Positions 21,201 through 28,969 of a DNA stretch of 60,000 nucleotides are shown piece after piece (the stretch's first letter is position 1; each line of letters begins with the position of its first letter). The notes beneath the pieces were generated by a model. It had not been told where the DNA came from. It did not search any database and saw nothing but the letters and a program-made list of their open reading frames with translations. Source of the DNA: Branchiostoma floridae (taxonomy: Eukaryota > Chordata > Leptocardii > Amphioxiformes > Branchiostomatidae). The stretch is taken from NCBI RefSeq assembly GCF_000003815.2, contig NC_049992.1, forward strand, positions 9,512,311-9,572,310, in the 5' to 3' direction. Both the position numbers and the translations under genes were made by a program.

Positions 21201-23437
21201 TTTTCCAAAGCGTCCTCAGCATCAGGATCTGAACCCCCCACCCCACCGATAGGCAAGAAGCGAGGCATGGCAGCAGAACTACGGGACGCGGTGGCTGGCA
21301 GTATGAAGGAGAAACGCAGCAGTAATGTCAGCTCTGGATCTGATGAGTCTGACATGGTCAAGACCCTGTACTCACATCTTACTATGGTAAGATAATATGC
21401 TATTCGCCATCTGGAAGTTTGCTAATCCGATTGGCTTACTGTTGCAATATCCTTGGGGGTAGACTGTTTGCCTTACACTCGGAAAGACAGAATTTATGAG
21501 AAAGAGTATGGGAATCGAACACTCACTCACTACCAGTAGACTAGTCCCCTACTGTAGTATTACAAGTAGGCTGTTTGGCTTAAGGGCCAATGATAGGAAC
21601 AGAGATAGGCACTGTCCCTATACGTGTATAGTGTGCTAAAGGGGTAGGAAGGATTTCAAATTAAGTTGCTTTGTCCAATGCATTCATCTGTACAGCAGTC
21701 CCTATTTTTTTCAGCTGACTGGGAAAAACAAAACATTTCACTGATGCATGCAAGTTACTTGTAGTTACAGTAATTGTAAATCTGGAATGTGTGCAATAGT
21801 TTTATTTTTGTGGTGCCTTTCTACGAAATCACGACACCGTGAATATTTGTTACTGCGCTACAGTCTTGTTTCAACCATGAAAACCCGTTAAAACCCTCTT
21901 TTCCATTCCTATCACATTTTATATTCCCACGAAAGAAAGTCCTTTTCAATGGTTTTTGGAATGATTTCTTTGGATGCATCTGTTACAATCACATTCTGAC
22001 ACATACTACTTACCATCAGTTTGGGATGATTCATGTAAAAAACTTTGGAAAGATTTTCTTTTGTACAAAGACTCGTGGGCCCTGAGACAGTTACTCTTGT
22101 AATATATTGCACTAATGAAGAGTTAGCTAACAACCACCCACCCCTCTGTCTCCGTCTGTGTATCACCATCAGTCTATGGTGGGAAGCAGTAACCAGGTCA
22201 CCAACAGAAGGGTGAGTTCCCTTTCCAGGTCCCCTAATCCTGTGTCTCTAGGCCTAACACCAGAAGGAGTAGTCTTTTACCTCATAGATGTTGGCCGTAG
22301 ACCTGTTCATAGCTTAGCGTAGTAGTTGGGTTGTTTTGCTGTCTGAATCACCTAGCTTTATGTGGAAGTACTACATTGTAGCAAATTTGTTAGTGAAGTT
22401 TTCAGTCTGTTCATCATGTCACATGGACTGTGGTAGAACAAGGCAAAGTTGTTGACTGATTGTGAGCTTTTTCTAGAGGATTCAGTGTTGTGCACATTAG
22501 GTTTGCAGTGTGATTTGAAGATACAGTGTAGGTTGGAACCGTTGGATATAGTTTTGATGTTGTGACTGATGTGCCATCAATGTTTTGTTCTACCTGTGCA
22601 TCCTTGTTCTTTCAGGATACTCTAACTTTCTTTTTGTAGATTATCAAGCAGCAGAATTTCCCATGGTTTACGAGTAATGTACATGACATTGTATTATTAA
22701 TGGAAACAAACCTCTAACTGTAGTGCTTCTTTCTTTCTGGCCCAGTGAGTTAACCTTTTTGCTAAGGTACCAGTATAAGCTTTTTAGTGCCAAATTGGTA
22801 CTGGCTGCAGTGGTATATGTATTACTTCAAAAATGGCATGCAACAGTTTCCAAATTGATAAAATTTGCATTTTTTACAATTAGAGTATTCTTCTTTAGCT
22901 AAACTGGTTGTTTGAAAAAGTTTCTGTACTTGATAGAATTATGCCTGCAATAAGATTTTTGTATCTCATGCTTAACAATGTTAAGTTAACATGTGTTTTA
23001 GATATAGGCATGTGGTTATCAGCATAGAGGAATAAGGTTCTACTTTGGGGAAACCCTGTTTTTGTTTTTTCATTGTAATCATGTTTCAATCATTCTGTAT
23101 AAAACAGGACCGGTCCTGTACCCCAGAGATGATGAGGCAGTACTCCGAGGACAGTACATCAGAGGTGTTGGCGCCCCCCTCCCCAGCACCTGCCGCTCCA
23201 GGCTACCCAAACCTCTCCAGAGCCGACGACACCAAGAGCGACAGTAGCAGCGAGCATGGTGCAGCTTCTACAGAGAAGAAAAAGGAAGAGGAGGAAAGGA
23301 CAGCCACAGTGAAGAACATAACGATGATGGTAGTGAGTGGGGGGGAGGGGCACTGTTACCTGTACGATGCAGAGACTGCCTTGCAACAGAGGAAAAACAA
23401 AGAGTCTATGGTGATGGTATGGCAGTGTAAGATGTAG
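284..23437 (+). CDS. ARHGEF10: ARHGEF10/ARHGEF10L-type Rho guanine-nucleotide exchange factor (5'-partial, 24 exons)
   Basis: Exons joined by GT-AG and phase: 284-374, 772-944, 1716-1895, 2513-2629, 3630-3722, 4224-4394, 5032-5082, 5877-5968, 6484-6659, 7519-7565, 8303-8441, 9187-9302, 10405-10526, 11805-11896, 12296-12414, 15041-15196, 15532-15704, 18410-18567, 19063-19208, 19778-19946, 20560-20826, 21211-21386, 22173-22211, 23108-23437 (TAG stop). They total 3390 coding nt, 1130 aa, with every junction in frame. The 5' exons lie before the window. The protein activates Rho GTPases (RhoA-type in the family) by GDP release. Visible motifs include [15 protein letters not shown] (DH), GPRYKMKW (PH-like region), [18 protein letters not shown] and [17 protein letters not shown] (beta-propeller) and the C-terminal MVMVWQ strand. 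These match ARHGEF10 and ARHGEF10L rather than ARHGEF17; choosing between the two paralogues is not meaningful for a pre-duplication genome. The donor of exon 11 is the least certain boundary. Confidence 0.93.
532..775 (+). repeat. Decayed tandem duplicate of the exon-2 acceptor region
   Basis: Roughly 532-610 resembles 693-775 at a period near 160 bp: both carry a GC[TC]AAGAATGA[GA]TTATTCCAT block, then a pyrimidine stretch ending in ATCCCCAC. The downstream copy continues into AG and coding exon 2 at 772. The upstream copy has CGG in place of CAG, so its acceptor is lost, and the following GACGAGCATGAG looks like a mutated exon start. I read it as a dead duplicate of exon 2. Confidence 0.65.
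866..1099 (+). repeat. 120-bp in-frame tandem duplication covering the 3' end of DH exon 2 and its donor
   Basis: Copy 1 is 866-985 and copy 2 is 986-1099. About 115 bp align with three differences. Copy 1 carries the exon end (donor after 944); copy 2 carries an equivalent CAG|GTCAGT donor after 1064. The frame stays open across both, so use of the second donor would add 40 residues including a second [19 protein letters not shown] helix. Both coding differences in copy 2 are C-to-T at CpG (872 to 992, 906 to 1026), one of them Arg to Cys. Confidence 0.9.
1920..2149. mobile_element. Short hAT-like or related MITE, 230 bp
   Basis: The ends CAGGGTTGGACAAGT and ACTTGTCCAACCTTG form a 15-bp inverted repeat with one mismatch. 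The flanks share TTAAC (1915-1919 and 2150-2154), a possible 5-bp target duplication. A GGACAAGTGAA-type subterminal repeat is also present. No coding capacity. It sits in the intron between exons 3 and 4 of the RhoGEF gene. Confidence 0.7.
3052..3573. mobile_element. Non-autonomous DNA transposon, 522 bp, 9-bp target duplication
   Basis: The termini TAGCCTGGATACCAGAC and the complement of GTCTAGCATCCAGGCTA are inverted repeats. A perfect 9-bp direct repeat GTGACACAA flanks them (3043-3051, 3574-3582). Nine-bp duplications suit Mutator/MULE-type or Merlin-type elements. The termini resemble those of the 1.46-kb element at 43907-45369. No transposase is visible. The insertion is in the intron between exons 4 and 5 of the RhoGEF gene. 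Confidence 0.85.
4057..4202. repeat. 73-bp tandem duplication
   Basis: Two copies, 4057-4129 and 4130-4202, each begin AATACTTTCCATGTTTTG and differ at a few bases. They are intronic, just before the acceptor of exon 6 at 4223. No function is apparent. Confidence 0.9.
4420..4627. mobile_element. CGCGAA-rich MITE, full copy (208 bp)
   Basis: The termini CTGTAAATGCA and TGCATTTACAG are perfect inverted repeats flanked by TA on both sides (Tc1/mariner-like target choice). The interior alternates TTCGCGG and CCGCGAA blocks that can fold into a long hairpin. The same family recurs at 42907, 46780, 55290 and 55722. No ORF. Confidence 0.9.
5323..5665. mobile_element. hAT-like MITE, 343 bp
   Basis: The ends CAGGGCTTTAGCCAGC and GCTGGCTAGAGCCCTG are inverted repeats with one mismatch. 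They are flanked by a perfect 8-bp duplication TTGTAAAG (5315-5322, 5666-5673), the hAT signature. The interior repeats the motif TTTCCGTCA several times, shared with the element at 12465-12771. Intronic (exons 7/8). Confidence 0.9.
6085..6335 (+). mobile_element. tRNA-derived SINE-like element
   Basis: A tRNA-like head contains a B-box match GGTTCAAATCC at 6124-6134. A body with TTAACACGACTTTCCTAACT follows, and the end reads GTTTAAGAACCCACCACACC. Homologous pieces occur on the minus strand at 14285-15006 and on the plus strand at 53535-53735, which identifies a dispersed family. It lies in the intron between exons 8 and 9. Exact ends and target duplications were not resolved. Confidence 0.65.
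11133..11420. mobile_element. TTAA-flanked inverted-repeat element, 288 bp
   Basis: A 32-bp inverted repeat with one mismatch (11132-11163 and 11390-11421; core ACGATAGAATAAAAATCAAG) contains TTAA at each outer edge (11133-11136, 11417-11420). That points to a piggyBac- or Kolobok-type non-autonomous element. Inside are a shorter inverted pair around TTAACGCG/CGCGTTAA and two TCCCAAGGGA motifs, with a third at the right arm. Intron between exons 13 and 14. Confidence 0.8.
11440..11515. repeat. AACGCGCAGATTTTT short tandem array
   Basis: Three consecutive TTTTTAACGCGC-type units, one with an extra GCGC, follow a TCCCCTGGGA motif. The AACGCGC motif is shared with the adjacent TTAA-flanked element, so this is probably a further piece of the same repeat family. 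No coding signal. Confidence 0.55.
12465..12771. mobile_element. hAT-like MITE, 307 bp
   Basis: The ends CAGGGTTGTAGCCA and TGGCTACAACCCTG are inverted repeats. The flanks ATCTTCAG (12457-12464) and ATCTTTAG (12772-12779) match at 7 of 8 positions. The interior has the TTCCGTCA theme seen at 5323-5665 and a block (GAAAATTTTGAAA to TTTTGAGGTG) also present inside the element at 3052-3573. Intronic (exons 15/16). Confidence 0.87.
13372..13410 (+). CDS. Candidate 39-nt cassette exon of the RhoGEF
   Basis: A strong acceptor (CTTCTGTCACTGTCTCTAG) and a donor (CCAG|GTATTG) bracket 39 nt that read [13 protein letters not shown] in phase 0/0. This is exactly compatible with the flanking exons ending at 12414 and starting at 15041. 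Human relatives align without it, so it would be an added, probably alternative segment between the ISMK and VSCAIHNP residues at the propeller entry. There is no expression evidence. Confidence 0.4.
14285..15006 (-). mobile_element. tRNA-derived SINE-like element, split by a later insertion
   Basis: On the minus strand the right part (14933-15006) is the tRNA-like head, with the B-box complement GGATTTGAACC at 14949-14959. The left part (14285-14456) is the body and tail, ending in the complement of GTGGTGGGTTCTTTAATGTG. This is the same order as the copy at 6085-6335. The two halves are separated by the hAT-like element at 14465-14924, so the SINE is the older insertion. Confidence 0.6.
14465..14924. 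mobile_element. hAT-like MITE, 460 bp, nested in a SINE
   Basis: The termini TAGGGGTGGGTACCGGTA and TACCGGTACCCACCCCTA are perfect 18-bp inverted repeats. The flanks GATCACAA (14457-14464) and GTTCACAA (14925-14932) match at 7 of 8 bases. The interior is rich in AGGTCCGG/CCGGACC. No ORF. Intron between exons 15 and 16, ending about 115 bp before the exon 16 acceptor. Confidence 0.9.
15240..15341. repeat. GTGA/GTGG microsatellite
   Basis: A tetranucleotide tract alternates GTGA and GTGG units, with a few interruptions, directly downstream of exon 16 in the intron. Confidence 0.97.
16082..16131. repeat. 25-bp perfect tandem duplication
   Basis: The unit starting GACTGAGGTTGTTTCAG occurs twice back to back without a mismatch, in the intron between exons 17 and 18. 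It looks like a recent slippage or repair event. Confidence 0.95.
16932..16967 (+). CDS. Candidate 36-nt cassette exon of the RhoGEF (A)
   Basis: An acceptor (ATGTTTATAG) and donor (CCAAG|GTAATA) bracket 36 nt. With the two bases left by exon 17 they read [12 protein letters not shown] in phase 2/2, compatible with exons 17 and 18. LHV mimics LHI at the start of exon 18, so it may be an alternative version of the same blade strand. The polypyrimidine tract is moderate and no expression data are available. Confidence 0.35.
17556..17591 (+). CDS. Candidate 36-nt cassette exon of the RhoGEF (B)
   Basis: A good acceptor (CACTCTCCCTCACTAG) and donor (GGAG|GTAACG) bracket 36 nt reading [12 protein letters not shown] in phase 2/2. 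It can join exon 17, candidate exon A and exon 18 in any combination without a frameshift. The KKRR run would add a basic patch to the propeller. Confidence 0.4.
19988..20183. mobile_element. hAT-like MITE, 196 bp
   Basis: The ends CAGGGCTGTCTCCAG and CTGGAGACAGCCTTG are inverted repeats with one mismatch. The flanks TAGGAAAC (19980-19987) and TAAGAAAC (20184-20191) match at 7 of 8 bases. It lies 41 bp downstream of the exon 20 donor. No ORF. Confidence 0.88.
21440..21660 (-). mobile_element. Possible tRNA-derived SINE relic
   Basis: GGGAATCGAACACTCACT at about 21510 is the complement of a degenerate B box, followed (minus strand reading) by a SINE-like body. It is too degraded to define ends. 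Intron between exons 22 and 23. Confidence 0.35.
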
Positions 23438-25894
23438 TTATGGGATGCTTCGCTTGATCTCCTGAGGATGAGCTTCCAGTTGCAGTGGTGTGAGGGCTGT
23501 TCTAGTGTGACTCTGCTTCAAGTTTAATGTGCCCTTGTTTGTAATTCTAACAGTACTACAGAAGCATATATTTTCACTTTTGAAGTGCAAATTTTGTAGT
23601 GCTTTTTGTGTACGTAACTGCTGTTGTCACAAAGACAATACAATATGCTTCAATTGTATAAAAACTGAGGTGTCAATCCACATAGCATAACTTGCCAGAG
23701 GACTTTCTCTTATGAAAGTAGGTAAAACTTAGATGCTTTTAATGTTGCAAAGCAGTAGACATTCCAGATGCAAAGTGCACTGGTTTAATAGTAGTTCTCA
23801 AAGAGGTGCCCTAAAACGATAAGGTCATTTTTGATGACTTCATATTTGACCCACCAATGAACTTTGACCCACAATGACCCGTGACCCACTTTAAGCTAAT
23901 GATCACTTTATGTTTGAACCACCAATGACCTCTGACCAACAATTAAAGGCAAAGTTGTTTTTCCAAGAGAATTATGAATAGTATGATTTTATAAGTGCCT
24001 AATTTTGAAGTAAGGTCATGTGAATGCATATATGATTAACAGTAAGTATGTATTTATCATTTCAATAAACACTGATTGTAGTTTAGTTGCGTAGACTTCA
24101 TGCAATGATGTAATGACCTTTTTACTAAATAGTCCAGAATTCAATTGAATTATTGAAGAAAAAAGATTCATCAAATTAGCTTCTTGTTGCACTATAGATA
24201 CACTGCTTCATTTTTGTTTGTAATAGTATGTAGATTGTGGAAATAGGACTGGTGCTTAATGCTATTTTGTACTTCTTTTTTTACACAGTAAAGTTACTGT
24301 GGATATTTTAAGCCCACCTTATTGTATCAACGCTCGTGAATGCTTTCACGTTTCAATGTATGTATCTGCATGCACTATAAGGTTTTTGAAGCCATATTTG
24401 TATTTGATCACTATTGTACTGCCACAAGTTAATGAGGCACCTGTAATCCCAGGCAAACCAAAATTAGGAATATTTGGTTGTTTTTATGTACATGTAGAAT
24501 CTATAATGTATTTGCTAAAAGGATAGGCTCGTTGCATCTTTGTGTAGACATTTGGCTGGCTCAAATGTACTTCATTATGATAATGTGTTTGGAGCATTAT
24601 TAATAATATTTCTGCACACTCTATTTTGTGTTGTTAAGTAGCAGAGGATAACTTCAATTGATTTTTTGTTGGTTATTTAATGTTTCTGGTGTTTAGCTTT
24701 CTTTAGCCAGATGAAATAGTAAAGATCATCTTGGCAAATGTTTCAATTTTTTTCCTTCTGTGCCAGAGGACTCAATTACATAGTTATTATCTATTTTGCA
24801 TAATTTGTGTTTGCTTAAGAAAAATACACTTACTGTGTAACCATTGCTGAATTTAGCTGTTTGTGTCAGTTGTTTAATGTCTGTACACTAGATTAAAACT
24901 CATCTTGGCTTTCATGTACACTTGGATGAAGATCCACCATTACCACTTTACTTTTCAAGGAGATAGAACTGTCTTCTGTACAATCATGTTTTACCACTAT
25001 ATAAGGTCAGCCACTGTTTTTGATAAAACAATGTATTGTTGATAGAACAACAGTAGCTTGGATATGAGATTGGAAATTGTATGGTGATAACAAAGAAGAC
25101 TCTATGTTGAAGAAAATAGCTGTCTTTGCAATTGTTTTTACTTGTAAGAGGTTGGATTGAGAGATGGGCGGTGGCTGCTGTAAAAGAAGGGGAAAGTGGC
25201 ATTAGAAAGTTGATAAGAATAAGAAAAGGGGAAAAAGAAAGATAAAAAAAAGATATACTTGCAAAGACCGTAGAAGGCAAAGAATTGCTTTGACAGATTC
25301 ACACATCTCTTCCACACATGATCACTTTTGTTCCAACCATACTGTAGCATTTGTCTCTGTCTTTCAAAGGTACTCTCATAGCAGGGCGTTGTTGCTCTCT
25401 CAGAGGAACCTCAGAGGTACACTATGACATAATTTACCAGTTATGTGGTGCTAGAACTTTGTAGGAAATTGTCTACAGTATTTTCATATCAACATGTACC
25501 ATATAACAGGCAATATTGAATTGTATGTAATCCCAAAAGCATATTTGAAAGATCCATACTATAGAGATATAGCAATCTTAATGCAAAAAATAAGGGGATG
25601 TTTAATGTGTTTGGCACTTGCTTTAGTTGGTGGAAACTTCTGAGTATAAGTTTTCATGTGTGTTCATCACCCCAACTTGGCAATTTTTGAGCATTGTCAT
25701 TTTCTGTGTGTAGAATGGTGAGTAGGTTTTCTACGATAAAGTACAATAAATGGCTGTTTTTTTTCTAGTATTAAAGGATTGGAGTCTTTCTGATTTCGAT
25801 TATTGTGTCTACACTTCACTGAAAGTTTCGAGAATTACATGATGTTTTCTGTTATTCCTGCACTTAGGAAAGCATGACTTGTGAGTGACCAATA
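23438..25894 (+). other. 3' flank of the RhoGEF gene and intergenic DNA
   Basis: AT-rich DNA without recognisable exons follows the stop at 23437. It should contain the 3' UTR; the first canonical polyadenylation signal, AATAAA, is at 24064-24069. A cluster of TGACC motifs lies at 23845-23940. Short open frames here have no protein-like composition. Nothing else stands out up to the minisatellite. Confidence 0.6.
24064..24069 (+). promoter_or_regulatory. Candidate polyadenylation signal of the RhoGEF gene
   Basis: AATAAA occurs 627 nt after the stop codon on the coding strand. A later AATAAA near 25745 is an alternative. Confidence 0.45.
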
Positions 25895-25898
25895 CCCA

Positions 25899-26553
25899 GT
25901 CTGTGGACGGCATTCAGCACCAAGGACAGACGTGTTTGCCTATGTGTGAATCGTGTTCAGCACCAAGGACAGACATGTTTACATTTGTGTGGATGGTGTT
26001 AAGCACCAAGGACAGTTGTGTTTGCCTATGTGGATGGTGTTCAGCACCAAGGACAGACGTGTTTGCCTATGTGTGGATGGTGTTCAGCTCCAAGGACAGA
26101 TGTGTTTGCATATGTGTGAATGGTGTTCAGCACCAAGGACTGACGTGTTTGCCTATGTGTGGATGGTGTTCAGCTCCAAGGACAGATGTGTTTGCCTATG
26201 TGTGGATGGTGTTCAGCACCAAGGACTGACGTGTTTGCCTATGTGTGGATGGTGTTCAGCACCAAGGACAGACGTGTTTGCCTATGTGTGGATGGTGTTC
26301 AGCACCAAGGACAGACGTGTTTTGCATATGTGTGAATGCTGTTCAACACCAAGGACAGACGTGTTTGCCTATGTGTGGATGGTGTTCAGCACCAAGGACA
26401 GACATGTTTGCATATGTGTGAATGCTGTTCAACACCAAGGACAGACGTGTTTGCCTATGTGTGGATGGTGTTCAGCACCAAGAACAGACATGTTTACATT
26501 TCTGTGGATGGTGTTAAGCACCAAGGACAGTTGTGTTTGCCTATGTGTGTATA
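25899..26553. repeat. 43-bp minisatellite, about 15 copies
   Basis: The unit (TGTTTGCCTATGTGTGGATG, then GTGTTCAGCACCAAGGACAG, then ACG) repeats head to tail. Variants such as CATATGTGTGAATGCTGTTC alternate with the main form and give an 86-bp higher-order unit near 26320-26455. Because 43 is not a multiple of 3 and the unit lacks stops, frames stay open for up to 207 codons. The peptide just cycles through three readings of the repeat, so I do not treat it as a gene. Confidence 0.93.
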
Positions 26554-26702
26554 AACTATGGGTAAGAGGGTCGTAGTGAAGAAAGTGCGGATAACGCAAA
26601 TCAACAGCCGTACAGGATGAGTACTAGAACTCAACTGACTTTATTCAAAAGGGGAGAACCGGATCTCGTTCGTAATGAAAAAAGGTATCGGTTTCACTAT
26701 TT

Positions 26703-26765
26703 CGAGGATGGTGTTCAGCACTAGGGATAGAAGTGTTTGCCTATGCGTGAATAGTGTTCAGTCTG
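26703..26765. repeat. Detached copies of the 43-bp minisatellite unit
   Basis: GATGGTGTTCAGCACTAGGG and a following GTGTTTGCCTATGCGTG are diverged units, separated from the main array by about 150 bp of unrelated sequence (26556-26702). This suggests an insertion into, or partial loss from, a once longer array. Confidence 0.8.
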
Positions 26766-28131
26766 ATGTGGAAAGATATTGAACACTAGCTTTTTCAGAG
26801 CCTAACAAGACGTAACAAAACTTGATTTTCATATAGCTCAATGTGATTTAACATGCATTGGCATAATACCGGTAACGTTAACGTAGTAAGACTTATACCG
26901 GTAGATTAAAAATACTGGAACTTAAAGAGATCTACACATGCAACAATAGTTATTTCTGAGCTGTGCACACTTCAGACATCTAGGTGTCCAATACATCATT
27001 TACAAAGCATCGATAACAATGCATTCGAAGACAACAAGGCCAAAAGTTTTCAGTATCTTTTTCGGGGTAGGCAGCTCGTCGTGGGACGAACACACTGTCA
27101 CATTCATTGCCAAATTTATAGATCATAATTACACATGCTCACGGCACAAGACGAACATGATTCAACAACAATCTTGAATTTCTGTTGGTGACCTACAACT
27201 CGTGTAAAAGTGTGAAGAACCGTTGCATAATAGCCCGGATCTACGACTGAATGGGCAAAATTGAACGTACGCAGCCATTTTCCCGCCATTTTTCTATCTA
27301 CGCTAGCAGTGAAGTGTTACGTCATAGCGGTTGTGACGGACAGGAGTTAAATGAAAATTTTTGGCAGTATACGTCCGTTTTCTCATGACATTTTGTATGC
27401 TCATGCAGGTTTATGTTTTATGCATTTACTGCCAGAAAAGGAAGGAACATCAGAGGATGTATAAAGGTACATAGCGGCAGTTAATTGTGCCGTGTTTCTT
27501 CCTACCGGTATTTTTTACCCCCTCCCAACCACGCGCCCGTTCGCCGTGTAATTCCGCGGCGTGTTACAATTACAATATTACGCTTTTAGCAGGACAAGAG
27601 TGGCAGAAAAGTTACACAGAAGAAGTGGCAAGGGTAAGCTATAACAGCAACATGTAACTGGAGAAAATGATGCGTTGACAATTTGTTAAATCAGTATGGC
27701 TAGAGAAATCGTCGTAAACGTACCGGTATTATGATAATAGATGTTAAGTACCACTCAAAACTTCATATAACTTGTGAGACAAGCCTTGGCTATCTTACTG
27801 CTGAGGTAATTACTTGTCATTATAAGACCCTAACTAACGGGAGGGGTCGGAGAATGGACCCCCCTCCCCCCTAGCATTGCTCAAAAGGCAAATCATTTTC
27901 AAATCTTTATTTGGGGTGATTTTGCCGCAAATGTAGTCAATAATCATAGTTTTTAAGAAGGTTTGTAGCTTTCGTTACATGCCAGAATTCGGCTGCAGAA
28001 CTAAGCCGTCTTGTACATTGTAGTTCTCACATTATCCGACAGGGAGCGCTACAATTCTTGGTAGTGGTCAGGCTATCCTAAGTTTCACTCCCTTCGTTTT
28101 CAACTTTGACCCCACAGTCTCGTACCCAGAT
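26766..28131 (+). other. Intergenic DNA and upstream region of the zinc-finger gene
   Basis: No coding exon is recognisable. Paired GCCATTTT motifs (YY1-like) occur at 27271-27292. A short acceptor/donor-bracketed segment (27590-27632, TTTTAG before and GGTAAGC after) could be a non-coding or unrelated exon. The rest shows nothing I can assign. Confidence 0.5.
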
Positions 28132-28262
28132 CCGCCATTTTCGCCATTTTGATTTTTGTTCAGGACAACTTCGGGAAGTTTCTTTGCTACTGGCCGCCGG
28201 ATCTTCTGTACCTACCGATTTCTGTAAGGCTTGAGACCTCTAGGAGCAAATTATCAATATAG
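28132..28262 (+). promoter_or_regulatory. Probable core promoter and non-coding first exon of the zinc-finger gene
   Basis: Tandem CCGCCATTTTCGCCATTTT at 28132-28150 fits two YY1-type sites, common near TATA-less start sites. A clean donor ATAG|GTAAGT ends a putative leader exon at 28262. The next acceptor, TTCTACAG at 28967, lies two bases before the start codon, so an intron of 705 bp splits the 5' UTR. The transcription start itself cannot be placed. Confidence 0.5.
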
Positions 28263-28969
28263 GTAAGTCTACGCTGATACGAAGGAGAGGAAATGAGAAG
28301 TTACTGGTGGCCTCAAGATAATTTGTGGGAGGGGTGCGTTTGAGAAAACCAATAAATTTTTATGTAACGTTATGGTATCTTGCAAGGAGGTTCCCTCCTC
28401 GAGGAAACGATGCAAATATTAAAGATGATATATTAGTCTGAAAAATGACCTCAAAATGCATGAGATCAGTCCATATATATGAAATTCATAACAAATTATT
28501 TATTTTGCAGGAGTCTGTGATGCATGATGATCGATGATTGACAAATTGTTTTTGTCTGTCTATATCATATGATGCATGATGTGCTTTACTAGATGCTCTC
28601 TACATCATAGTAACGTTACATGTGTGTGCATATGTGTCGTTCATCCGTCTAGTCGACGAGGACATTTTTCGTCATAGATCAGTGCATATGTAAACATGCA
28701 TGTAACCAAGGTCCTTGATGTAACCAAGGCACAGGCAGACTCCTGTGAGAATTTACGACAACATAGATTAATTTTCCAAAATTGTACGCAGTAGCAATTT
28801 ATGTGTCAGTAAATTTCTCATAAGGATACTGGTGAAGACCGCACGTTACCATCTAGAGATAAGCTGAAGCAAGTCCGAGAGTGAGAACATGCCAGTCCGT
28901 TGCTGTCTGTCAAATGTTTAGCTGTGTCCAGTTACTTACTTAGCATTACTGTTTTGACCTTCTACAGCC

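Larger units (their letters stand above)
10405..23437 (+). other. WD40-like beta-propeller and C-terminal exon block of the RhoGEF, exons 13-24
   Basis: Exon 13 begins with [19 protein letters not shown], matching the family helix that precedes the propeller. Blade strands are recognisable: [19 protein letters not shown] (exon 16), [13 protein letters not shown] joined to SLHIYSTTQ (17/18), [18 protein letters not shown] (18), [20 protein letters not shown] (19), [20 protein letters not shown] (20) and [19 protein letters not shown] (21). Exons 22-24 are a Ser-rich insertion ending in a last strand, [20 protein letters not shown] then MVMVWQCKM. Exon 23 is only 39 nt in phase 0/0 and could be skipped. 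Confidence 0.88.

Noticed and set aside
25885-26576. 207-codon and shorter open frames on the + strand
   Set aside because: They are readings of the 43-bp minisatellite; the peptide is periodic and lacks any splice or start context.
27590-27632. Splice-bracketed 43-nt segment as a coding exon
   Set aside because: No neighbouring exon with compatible phase, no homology; at most a non-coding leader exon.
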